Source: Alphaproteobacteria bacterium (GTDB taxonomy: Bacteria > Pseudomonadota > Alphaproteobacteria > Micropepsales > Micropepsaceae). From it: a stretch of DNA of 62,857 bases. Under the pieces are notes generated by a model. It was not told the DNA's origin and ran no database searches. It saw only the letters and a program-made list of their open reading frames with translations. How positions within the stretch are numbered: the first letter of the stretch is position 1; each line of letters begins with the position of its first letter. The translations under genes were made by a program, and so were the position numbers. This document shows, piece after piece, positions 45,595 through 54,622 of the stretch. The stretch is from contig JAHFQC010000015.1 of NCBI GenBank assembly GCA_023259375.1, forward strand, positions 1 to 62,857. Reading direction: 5' to 3'.

Positions 45595-48500
45595 GTGAGC
45601 AGCCTTGCCGCGCGTGCACCCGCCAGAAAGGCCAAATTGATTTTGTCGTTCCTGACCGTCTTCGGACGAAGCGCGTCGCTGTCCCCGTGGGATACCGAAG
45701 ATGCCATCCGCGAAGAGCTCTTCGGCGTTGAACGTCTCGAACAGCATGCCGAAAGCTTGGCTGCCGCGCAGACCGTTACCGCAACACCCCTCGCCCGCCG
45801 CCCCCTGTCGGACCGGTTGAAGGACAACGAAGCCGTTCTCCTCGCGGCCTATCGCGAAGTGGGACGCACCAGCCGCGCCGGACAAGTCGCAACGCCAGCG
45901 GCCGAATGGCTGCTCGACAATTATCATCTGGTCGAAGAGCAAATCCGCGAAGTGCGGGACGATCTGCCGCCGCGCTATTACCGCCAACTGCCGAAACTGG
46001 CTGACGGACCGTTCGCCGGTTATCCGCGAGTTTTCGGGCTGGTTTGGGCATTCGTCGCGCATACCGATAGCCGCTTCGATCCCGACATGCTGTGCCGGTT
46101 TGTGCGCGCCTATCAACGCATCCAGCCACTCACCATTGGCGAGTTGTGGGCCGTCGCAATCACGCTGAGGATCGTACTCGTCGAAAACCTCCGGCGCGCC
46201 GCCAAACGCATCGTCTCCAGCGGCGCTGCCCGCCGCGATGCCGATCTGGTTGCCGATCGCCTTTTGGGCGTCAACGGCCGGACCGCGGAGACCGTCGAAA
46301 CGGTCCTTCGCGCCTATGCCGACGCACCACTGCCAAAGACCTTCACCGTCCAACTCGTACAACGGCTGCGTGATCAGGATCCCCGCGTCACCCCAGCCAT
46401 GGCCTGGCTCGAAGAGCAACTGACGGCCCAAGGTAAAACGGCCGATGAATTGGTGCATAGCGAACACCAACGCCAGGGTGCGGCAAGCGTTACGATCCGC
46501 AACATCATCACCAGTATGCGCCTAGCATCAGGTGTCGATTGGACGGAGCTGTTTGAAAGCGTCAGCCTGATCGATAGCGTGTTGCAGTCGGGCAGCAATT
46601 TTGCCGGGATGGATTTTCCCACCCGCAATCTTTACCGCAGCGCAATCGAAGAACTGGCGCGCGGCTCGCACCTGTCGGAACAGGATATCGCGCAAGCTGC
46701 GCTTGCAGCTACGAAAGAGCAACCGGGCCGGGCCGCCGATCCGGGTTATCATCTCATTTCCGGCGGACGCAAAGACTTCGAGCGGACCATCGGATTTCGC
46801 GCACCGCTGCGGATGATATTCGCGCATAGCCGGATCACCATCACCGGATACATCGCCGCCGTGCTTCTGGTCGCGGTCGCAGCTCTGCTGCTGCCGCTGC
46901 ATTCCATGCAAATAGGACTTTGGCCGCTCGCGGCCCTCGCCGTTCTGGGCCTGCTACCGGCCCTCGATCTGGCCGTCGCGCTGGTCAATCGTGCGGTCAC
47001 ATCTGTTGCCGGGGCAACGGCACTGCCGGGCTTGGCACTTCGCGACGGCATCCCTGAGGACCTGCGGACCGTCGTCGCCGTGCCATTCCTGCTCACCAGC
47101 CGGACAGCGATCGAAGAACAACTCGAACGACTGGAAGTCCACTTCCTTGCCAGTCCCGACGGTGATCTGCATTTTGCGCTGTTGTCGGATTGGCTGGACG
47201 CACCAAGCGAGCATTCCGCGGGCGACGACGAGCTTCTCGCGGTTGCGGCCGCGGGAATAGACCGCCTGAACAGCCAATATGGACCGGCACCCACCGGCGA
47301 TCGCTTCTTGCTGCTCCATCGTCGCCGTGTCTGGAACGAAAGCGAGCAAAAGTGGATCGGCTGGGAACGCAAGCGCGGCAAGCTGCACGAATTGAACCGC
47401 CTGCTGCGCGGGGCGACCGATACGACCTTTATAACGATTGGCGGCCACCCGCCGGCCGTGCCGCCGGATGTGCGCTATGTCATTACGCTCGACGCCGACA
47501 CGCGCCTGCCGCGCGAAACCGTTCGCCAACTCGTCGGCAAGATGGCCCATCCGCTCAACCGGCCGCTGTTCGACGCCACAGCCGGACGCATTGTCGAAGG
47601 CTATGCGGTATTGCAGCCGCGCGTGACCCCGTCCTTGCCGGTTGGCCGGGAAGGATCCGCCTTCCAACGCATTTTCTCCAGCATGAGCGGAATCGATCCT
47701 TATGCCTCCGCCGTTTCGGACGTGTATCAGGATTTGTTCGGCGAGGGCTCCTATGCCGGCAAGGGCATCTATGATGTCGACGCGTTCGAGCTGGCGCTTG
47801 TGGATCGCGTTCCGGAAAGCACCCTGCTAAGCCACGATCTGTTCGAAGGAACCTTCGCCCGCGCCGGTTTGGCGTCCGATGTCGAAGTCGTCGAAGAGTA
47901 TCCTTCCCGTTATGACGTCGCGTTGGCGCGCCAGCATCGCTGGGCCCGGGGCGATTGGCAGCTTCTGCCGTGGATATTCGGCCGCCGTGATGCATCCGGC
48001 GATCAACGTCACAACAATTCGCTGCCGCGCATCGGCCGCTGGAAGATGCTGGACAATCTGCGGCGAACGCTATCGGCGCCCGCCGCCGTTATCACTTTGC
48101 TGATCGCCTGGACGTTGCCCGCGCGCGACGCCGCCGCGTGGACCACCTTCATTCTGGCGACGATCGCGCTGCCGACATTGTTGCCGGTAATCGCGGCCAT
48201 CGTTCCGTCGCGATCCCGTACCACGGCCCGCAGCCATCTCGATGCGCTCGGCGGCGATATCGTACAGGCGTTGGCGCAAACATCGCTTACGCTGATATTC
48301 CTGGTTCATCAGGCATGGTCGATGAGCGATGCGATCGGTCGAACGCTGTTCCGCCTGTTTGTGAGCCATCGCCGCCTGCTTGAGTGGATGACGGCGGCCC
48401 ATGCCACCCTCAGCCCTCGCCTTCAGCTCGCCGGCGTCTATCGCTGGATGGCGGGCAGCATCGCAGTGGCGATTGCGGCCGCGGCCCTCGTTTGGCAAAA

Positions 48501-51500
48501 CGGCGGCCAAGCGGCGTTCGTTGCCTCTCCCATCATTCTGTTGTGGATGGGCGCGCCCGCCATCGCGCGATGGGTCAGCCTGTCGCCGCTGGTCGCTGGC
48601 CATGTGCCGATGTCCGATCCCGACGCGCTCGAATTGCGTCTGGTGGCGCGGCGCACGTGGCGGTACTTCGAGACATTCGTCACAGCCGCAGACCATATGC
48701 TGCCGCCGGACAATTTCCAGGAAGACCCCAAGCCCGTCCTCGCCCGGCGCACCTCACCCACCAATATGGGCCTTTATCTGCTTTCGGCCGTCACCGCGCG
48801 CGATTTCGGCTGGCTTGGAACGAATGAGGCTGTTGAACGCCTCGAAACAACGTTGACGACGATCGGCGCGCTGCAACATTTCCGTGGTCACTTATATAAT
48901 TGGTACGATACGAGCGATCTGCATCCGCTGGAGCCGCGCTATGTCTCGACCGTCGACAGCGGCAATCTCGCCGGCCATCTGATCGCCGTTGCCAATGCCT
49001 GCCGGGAATGGATCGATGCTCCGATTGCTGCGGCGCAACTCTATGGCGGCATCGCCGATGCCATGCGGCTGGCGCGCACGGCCATAGCCGCGCTTCCCGA
49101 GGATAGCCGAACCGAATTCGTCACCCAGAATGAGCTGGCGGTTGCGCTCGACACCCTGGATGCGGCCGTGCGAGCCGCGGCAAACGACGGTTCCGCGGCG
49201 CACCTCGACACCCTTACCACCCAGGCCGCAATCGTCGTCGATATCACGCAGACACTCGCCAGCAGCGATGATGCCGGCCTCGAGATGCTATTCTGGGCCC
49301 GCGCTGTGCAGCGGACGATCGCTAGCCACTGCCGCGATGCGGCGCAAACCGTCGAACAGAAGGACGTGCTGCGGCAACGCCTCGTCGCGCTCGAAACGAC
49401 GGCGCGCACCATGGCCGACGCCATGGAATTCGGGTTCCTGCTCGACCCGCATCGGCGGCTGTTTTCGATCGGCTATCTCGTTGCCGAAGGCCGCCTGGAC
49501 GAGAGTTGCTACGACTTGCTGGCTTCGGAAGCGCGCCTTGCCAGCTTTTTCGCCATCGCCAAAGGCGATGTGCCATCCCGCCATTGGTTCCGTCTCGGCC
49601 GCGCGGTGACCCCGATCGGAAATGGGGCGGCCCTGATCTCGTGGTCGGGCTCGATGTTCGAATATCTGATGCCGTCGCTGGTGATGCGCGCCCCCGCCGG
49701 AAGCCTGCTGGAAGAAACCAGCCACCTCATCGTGCAACGCCAAATCGCCTTCGGCCTCGAGCGGAAATTGCCTTGGGGCATCTCGGAATCCGCCTACAAC
49801 GTGCGCGATTTGGAGTTCACCTACCAATATTCGAATTTCGGCGTCCCCGGTCTGGGATTGAAGCGAGGCCTCGGGGAGAACGCCGTGGTCGCCCCCTATG
49901 CGACGGCGCTGGCCAGCATGGTCGATCCCACCGCGGCCTTGCACAACATTGCACGGCTGGCCGCAGCGGGCGCGCGCGGGCGCTACGGCTTCTATGAAGC
50001 GGTGGACTACACACGCGCCCGCCTGCCAGCGGGTAGTGACTGCGCCGTTGTTCACGCCTACATGGCGCATCACCAGGGCATGACGGTGGTCGCCATTGCC
50101 AACGTGCTGCTCAACGGACGTATGCGCGAGCGTTTTCACGCCGAACCGGCGGTTCGAGCGACAGAACTTCTGCTGCAGGAACGCTCGCCGCGCGACGTTG
50201 CTGCGGCCCGACCTTGGGCCGAAGACGCCAGCTCCGCTGTGGCGGTGCGGGTGTTCGACCGCCCCACGGTCCGACATATCCGCACGCCGCACGGTCCGAC
50301 GCCGGCTGTCCAGCTACTCTCCAACGGCCGCTATTCGGTCATGCTGACTGCTGCCGGTTCCGGTTATAGCCGGTGGCGCGATATTGGAATTACCCGTTGG
50401 CGCGAAGATACAACCTGTGACGATTGGGGGTCGTACATCTATCTGCGCGATATCAGGAGCGGCAATATCTGGTCGGCGGCCTATCAGCCGGTCGGCGTCG
50501 AGCCGGACAGTTATGAGGTCCAGTTCGGCGAGGACAAGGCCGAGTACACCAGGCGCGATGGCGCGCTGACCACCGCCACGGAAGTCGTCGTGTCGCCCGA
50601 AAGTAATGCCGAAGCACGGCGGGTGTCGATCTCCAACAGCGGTCTCAGGCCCCGGGAAATCGAGATCACCTCCTTTGCCGAACTCGTGCTGGCAAGTCCG
50701 GCGGCCGACAGCGCCCATCCCGCCTTCTCGAAACTGTTCGTTCAGACCGAATTCGACGCCAAGACCGGTGTCATCGTGGCAACCCGGCGGCGGCGCGCGC
50801 CGAATGAGCCCGAAACCTGGGCGGCCCATTTCTCCATCGTGGAGGGCGAGACGGTTGGTGACATGGAAATCGAGACCGATCGCGCGAAATTCCTGGGGCG
50901 CGGACGCGACGCCAAATCACCGGCCGCTATTTCTTCCGGACGGCCGCTGTCCGGCAGCACCGGAACCGTACTCGATCCCGTGTTTGCCATGCGCCGCCGC
51001 GTGCGCATTCAGCCGGGCGAAACCGTGCGCGTCACGTTCTGGACCATCGTCGCGCAGTCTCGTGCCGATCTGCTGGATTTGGCCGATAAGCATCAGGACG
51101 CCAGCGCCTTTGACCGCGCCGCCACCTTAGCCTGGACCCAGGCGCAAGTGCAGTTGCGCTATCTCGACATCGACGCGGATGAAGCGAGCCTTTATCAACG
51201 TCTGGCTGGCCACGTGCTCTATGCCAGTCCCGCCATGCGGCCGAATGCCGACACCATCCATCGCGGCAGCGGCGGCCCATCCGGTCTATGGGCGCAGAGC
51301 ATTTCCGGCGACCTGCCCATCGTGCTGGCGCGGATCGACGACATCGAAGACATTGCCGTCATTGGTCAACTGCTGCGCGCGCATGAATATTGGCGCATCA
51401 AAGGGCTGGCCGCCGATCTGGTCATCCTCAACGAGCGCTCATCTTCCTACATTCAGGATCTTCATATTGCGATCGAAACGGTTCTGCGAAAGAGCCCGTC

Positions 51501-54150
51501 CCGCGCTCAAGAGGCGACCGGGGTGACACGCGGCAATGTGTTCGTACTGCGCGCCGACCTGATCTCGCAGGAAACCCGCGCCCGGCTCCCGGCCGTAGCA
51601 CGCGTCGTTTTATCGGCCCGGCAAGGCCGGCTCCGGGAGCAACTCAACCGGCTACGCAAGGCGAGCCGCGCCGCACCGCCGCCGCCGCAACGACCCGCCT
51701 CCACAGACATTCGCACCGCCAAGCCCGCGATGACGGACCTCGAATATTTCAATGGCCTCGGCGGCTTTTCGGCAGACGGCCGCGAATATGTGACCGTCTT
51801 GAACGCAGGACAAATGACACCCGCGCCCTGGATCAATGTGATCGCCAACGAAGTGTTCGGCTTCCAGGTCGCCACCGAAGGCACCGGCTATACCTGGTCG
51901 GTCAACAGCCGCGAAAACCAACTGACGCCATGGTCGAACGATCCGGTCACCGATCGGTCCGGGGAGGTTATCTATGTGCGCGACGAGGACAGCGGTGCGT
52001 TGTGGGGACCCACGGCCCTGCCAATCCGCGACGAAACGGCCTCCTATGTGGCGCGCCACGGCCAGGGCTACAGCCGCTTCGAACTGGACGCACACGGGAT
52101 CAAACTGGATCTGCTGCAATACGTGCCGCTGCGCGACGCGATCAAGATTTCGCGGCTGAAAGTGCACAACACATCGGCTCGAACACGGCGGTTGTCGATC
52201 ACAGCTTACGTCGAATGGGTGCTGGGACAATCGCGCGCAGCGTCTGCACCGTTCATCGCAACCGAACGCGATGCCACCACCGGCGCGATCTTTGCGCGCA
52301 ATCCCTGGAGCACGGCATTCGGGGAACGCGTGGCCTTCATCGATCTCGCAGGTCGCCAGAAACATTGGAGCGGCGATCGGCGCGAATTCCTTGGCCGCAA
52401 CGGCGCCCTCAACAACCCCGCCGCTCTCGCCGCGGACGCACCGGTACTTTCCGGATGCGTTGGATCGGGCCTCGACCCCTGCGGTGCACTGCAGACGCCG
52501 CTGGTGTTGGCGCCAGGCGAAAGTACCGAGATCGTCATGTTCCTCGGCGAAGCTGCCAATGCCACCGAGGCGCAAGCGCTCCTCACCTACTATCGCGACG
52601 TCGATCAGGATGCGGTGTTCGGCGAGGTGCAGCAGCATTGGGATGACCTGCTGGGCACCATCCAGGTGAAGACACCGGATCGCGCCATGGACCTCATGCT
52701 TAATCATTGGCTGCTGTATCAGACGGTCGCCTGCCGTTTGTGGGCACGATCGGCCTTCTATCAGGCGAGCGGCGCCTATGGCTTCCGCGACCAGATCCAG
52801 GACGGAATGGCATTGACCATGGCGCGACCAGCCATGACGCGCGAACACCTGTTGCGCGCCGCGGCCCGCCAGTTCGTCGAAGGCGATGTGCAGCATTGGT
52901 GGCTGCCGCCGTTCGGACAAGGTGTGCGCACACGCATCTCGGACGATCGCATCTGGCTCGCTTATGCCGTGACCCAGTATGTCCAGACCACCGGCGACAA
53001 AACGATATTGGACGAGCAGGTGCCGTTCCTGGAAGGTCAGCCCCTCCACGCCGAAGAAACCGACGCGTATTTTCAGCCGACCGTTTCCGATCGGACCGCA
53101 ACCCTGTTTGAGCACTGCGCCCGCGGTCTCGATCTCAGCCTTACCACCGGCGTGCACGGACTTCCGCTGATCGGTACCGGCGATTGGAACGACGGCTTCA
53201 CCCGCATCGGCGACAAGGGCCAAGGCGAAAGCGTTTGGCTCGGCTGGTTCCTGTACGCGGGCCTTGCTGGCTTCGCGCCGCTCGCGGAAACACGCAACGA
53301 AAGCCAGCGCGCCGCGACGTGGCGTGCCCACGCCGCCGATCTCAAAGCGGCACTCGAACGCGACGGCTGGGATGGCAACTGGTATCGCCGTGCCTATTTC
53401 GATGACGGCATGCCGCTCGGCGCTGCGGCCAATAGCGAATGCCGCATCGATTCCATCGCCCAGTCCTGGAGCGCAATCTCCGGCGCCGCCGACCCCGCCC
53501 GCGCCGCCCGCGCCATGGCAGCCGCCGACGAGCATCTGGTTCGGCGCGACGCCGGGCTGGCGCTGTTGTTCACGCCGCCGTTCGACGCCTCACCGCTCGA
53601 TCCCGGCTACATCAAGGGCTACCCGCCCGGCCTTCGCGAGAACGGCGGGCAATACACCCATGCCGCCGCGTGGTCCGTCATTGCTCACGCCATGCTGGGC
53701 AACGGCGATAAGGCGACGGAATTGTTCGCGCTGATCAACCCGATCAATCATGCCAGTTCGCGTGCCGGGGTGCGCCGCTACAAAGTCGAGCCGTATGTCG
53801 TGGCCGCCGATATCTACTCCGAACCGCCCCATGCCGGGCGCGGCGGCTGGACTTGGTACACGGGATCGGCTGGCTGGATGTACCGCGCCGGGATAGAGTT
53901 TATTCTCGGGCTGCAACGGCGGGGCGCCACCCTGGTGATGGATCCTTGTATCCCGAAGGATTGGCCGCGCTTCGAAATCGCCTATCGCTTTGGAACGACG
54001 CTCTACCGCATCACGGTCGAGAATCCGCAGGGTGTGAACCGTGGGGTGATCTCGATCACTGTCGATGGTGATACTCCCAGTGAGACGCCGCCACGGATCC
54101 ACCTATCCGACGATGGCCGCACACGCGACGTTAGGGTAATCCTTGGTTGA
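45595..54150 (+). CDS. ndvB: Cyclic beta-1,2-glucan synthase
   Basis: A 2851-aa protein of the NdvB/ChvB/Cgs type (usual length about 2830-2870). The order is: N-terminal cytoplasmic region, a transmembrane pair (about 410-470), the GT84 glycosyltransferase with ITLDADTRLP (D633 and D635), more transmembrane helices (about 825-1000), a glycoamylase-like domain (1040-1500, MAHHQGM near 1490), and two beta-sandwich GH94 N-domains. Last comes a GH94 phosphorylase-type domain (GTGDWNDGF near 2527, general-acid Asp) that sets ring size, ending with SAGWMYRAGIEFILG. It makes periplasmic osmoregulated cyclic glucans needed for host interaction and hypo-osmotic growth. GTG 45595 begins the conserved N terminus (GRSASLSPWDTEDAIREELF). 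No frameshift is visible over 8.5 kb. Confidence 0.97.
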   Translation: MSSLAARAPARKAKLILSFLTVFGRSASLSPWDTEDAIREELFGVERLEQHAESLAAAQTVTATPLARRPLSDRLKDNEAVLLAAYREVGRTSRAGQVATPAAEWLLDNYHLVEEQIREVRDDLPPRYYRQLPKLADGPFAGYPRVFGLVWAFVAHTDSRFDPDMLCRFVRAYQRIQPLTIGELWAVAITLRIVLVENLRRAAKRIVSSGAARRDADLVADRLLGVNGRTAETVETVLRAYADAPLPKTFTVQLVQRLRDQDPRVTPAMAWLEEQLTAQGKTADELVHSEHQRQGAASVTIRNIITSMRLASGVDWTELFESVSLIDSVLQSGSNFAGMDFPTRNLYRSAIEELARGSHLSEQDIAQAALAATKEQPGRAADPGYHLISGGRKDFERTIGFRAPLRMIFAHSRITITGYIAAVLLVAVAALLLPLHSMQIGLWPLAALAVLGLLPALDLAVALVNRAVTSVAGATALPGLALRDGIPEDLRTVVAVPFLLTSRTAIEEQLERLEVHFLASPDGDLHFALLSDWLDAPSEHSAGDDELLAVAAAGIDRLNSQYGPAPTGDRFLLLHRRRVWNESEQKWIGWERKRGKLHELNRLLRGATDTTFITIGGHPPAVPPDVRYVITLDADTRLPRETVRQLVGKMAHPLNRPLFDATAGRIVEGYAVLQPRVTPSLPVGREGSAFQRIFSSMSGIDPYASAVSDVYQDLFGEGSYAGKGIYDVDAFELALVDRVPESTLLSHDLFEGTFARAGLASDVEVVEEYPSRYDVALARQHRWARGDWQLLPWIFGRRDASGDQRHNNSLPRIGRWKMLDNLRRTLSAPAAVITLLIAWTLPARDAAAWTTFILATIALPTLLPVIAAIVPSRSRTTARSHLDALGGDIVQALAQTSLTLIFLVHQAWSMSDAIGRTLFRLFVSHRRLLEWMTAAHATLSPRLQLAGVYRWMAGSIAVAIAAAALVWQNGGQAAFVASPIILLWMGAPAIARWVSLSPLVAGHVPMSDPDALELRLVARRTWRYFETFVTAADHMLPPDNFQEDPKPVLARRTSPTNMGLYLLSAVTARDFGWLGTNEAVERLETTLTTIGALQHFRGHLYNWYDTSDLHPLEPRYVSTVDSGNLAGHLIAVANACREWIDAPIAAAQLYGGIADAMRLARTAIAALPEDSRTEFVTQNELAVALDTLDAAVRAAANDGSAAHLDTLTTQAAIVVDITQTLASSDDAGLEMLFWARAVQRTIASHCRDAAQTVEQKDVLRQRLVALETTARTMADAMEFGFLLDPHRRLFSIGYLVAEGRLDESCYDLLASEARLASFFAIAKGDVPSRHWFRLGRAVTPIGNGAALISWSGSMFEYLMPSLVMRAPAGSLLEETSHLIVQRQIAFGLERKLPWGISESAYNVRDLEFTYQYSNFGVPGLGLKRGLGENAVVAPYATALASMVDPTAALHNIARLAAAGARGRYGFYEAVDYTRARLPAGSDCAVVHAYMAHHQGMTVVAIANVLLNGRMRERFHAEPAVRATELLLQERSPRDVAAARPWAEDASSAVAVRVFDRPTVRHIRTPHGPTPAVQLLSNGRYSVMLTAAGSGYSRWRDIGITRWREDTTCDDWGSYIYLRDIRSGNIWSAAYQPVGVEPDSYEVQFGEDKAEYTRRDGALTTATEVVVSPESNAEARRVSISNSGLRPREIEITSFAELVLASPAADSAHPAFSKLFVQTEFDAKTGVIVATRRRRAPNEPETWAAHFSIVEGETVGDMEIETDRAKFLGRGRDAKSPAAISSGRPLSGSTGTVLDPVFAMRRRVRIQPGETVRVTFWTIVAQSRADLLDLADKHQDASAFDRAATLAWTQAQVQLRYLDIDADEASLYQRLAGHVLYASPAMRPNADTIHRGSGGPSGLWAQSISGDLPIVLARIDDIEDIAVIGQLLRAHEYWRIKGLAADLVILNERSSSYIQDLHIAIETVLRKSPSRAQEATGVTRGNVFVLRADLISQETRARLPAVARVVLSARQGRLREQLNRLRKASRAAPPPPQRPASTDIRTAKPAMTDLEYFNGLGGFSADGREYVTVLNAGQMTPAPWINVIANEVFGFQVATEGTGYTWSVNSRENQLTPWSNDPVTDRSGEVIYVRDEDSGALWGPTALPIRDETASYVARHGQGYSRFELDAHGIKLDLLQYVPLRDAIKISRLKVHNTSARTRRLSITAYVEWVLGQSRAASAPFIATERDATTGAIFARNPWSTAFGERVAFIDLAGRQKHWSGDRREFLGRNGALNNPAALAADAPVLSGCVGSGLDPCGALQTPLVLAPGESTEIVMFLGEAANATEAQALLTYYRDVDQDAVFGEVQQHWDDLLGTIQVKTPDRAMDLMLNHWLLYQTVACRLWARSAFYQASGAYGFRDQIQDGMALTMARPAMTREHLLRAAARQFVEGDVQHWWLPPFGQGVRTRISDDRIWLAYAVTQYVQTTGDKTILDEQVPFLEGQPLHAEETDAYFQPTVSDRTATLFEHCARGLDLSLTTGVHGLPLIGTGDWNDGFTRIGDKGQGESVWLGWFLYAGLAGFAPLAETRNESQRAATWRAHAADLKAALERDGWDGNWYRRAYFDDGMPLGAAANSECRIDSIAQSWSAISGAADPARAARAMAAADEHLVRRDAGLALLFTPPFDASPLDPGYIKGYPPGLRENGGQYTHAAAWSVIAHAMLGNGDKATELFALINPINHASSRAGVRRYKVEPYVVAADIYSEPPHAGRGGWTWYTGSAGWMYRAGIEFILGLQRRGATLVMDPCIPKDWPRFEIAYRFGTTLYRITVENPQGVNRGVISITVDGDTPSETPPRIHLSDDGRTRDVRVILG

Positions 54151-54184
54151 GAAGCAAAGCCGTGGAACCGTCTCATACAGGCAG

Positions 54185-54254
54185 TTCGACGGCCCAGCCG
54201 ATCATGACGGCAGGCTCTTCGGTCAGGGTGACACTCAGTTTCGCTTCGCTAGCA
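54185..54254 (-). pseudogene. parD relic
   Basis: About 70 bp match the 5' part of the island I parD (21500-21571) nearly base for base; the reading EAKLSVTLTEEPAVMIGWAVEL is shared, but the start codon is out of frame by one base. A fragment like the right-end repeat (GACAAAAATAAGGATTTGGGGA) follows at 54286-54307. The rest of 54151-54346 holds nothing else. Confidence 0.75.
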
Positions 54255-54346
54255 TGGGCAGAGCGGTTCTCCCTGCCCAGGCGTGACAAAAATAAGGATT
54301 TGGGGACTTCTTGTTCGCGCCGGCGTGGACGTCCAGCTCTGTCGAC

Positions 54347-54607
54347 TTAAGCGACGGGCCGCATCCGATCGGGACACGGGCAAACCAATATTTGGTGCTG
54401 GCGTACGTCGCCGACTACGGCCGAACGAAGTTCCGCCTTGCTCGCGAAGTACAAATAGATCGTACCCTTGGCGACGCCGGCGCGGCGGGCAATCTGGGCC
54501 ATGGTCACCGCAGAGGGATTGCCCTGAAACTCGATCCGGGCGGCGGCGAGGATTTCCTCGGGCCGCTCCCGTTTGCGGCGGCGCCATGTGTGTCCGATGG
54601 TCGTCAT
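54347..54607 (-). pseudogene. Truncated TetR-family regulator
   Basis: An 86-aa reading starts normally (MTTIGHTWRRRKRERPEEIL). It contains the whole TetR DNA-binding domain up to RRAGVAKGTIYLYFASKAEL, then ends in unrelated sequence after about 70 residues where 190-200 are expected. The break lies directly beside the parD relic, so an element boundary or deletion has removed the ligand-binding domain. It is 15 bp downstream of the ABC permease gene, whose operon it probably once regulated. Confidence 0.8.
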
Positions 54608-54622
54608 GACGCCGCCCTCCTC

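Noticed and set aside
51652..53535. 627-codon open frame on the minus strand inside ndvB
   Set aside because: Shadow of the GH94 part of ndvB; low-complexity His/Arg/Gly/Val-rich translation without motifs.
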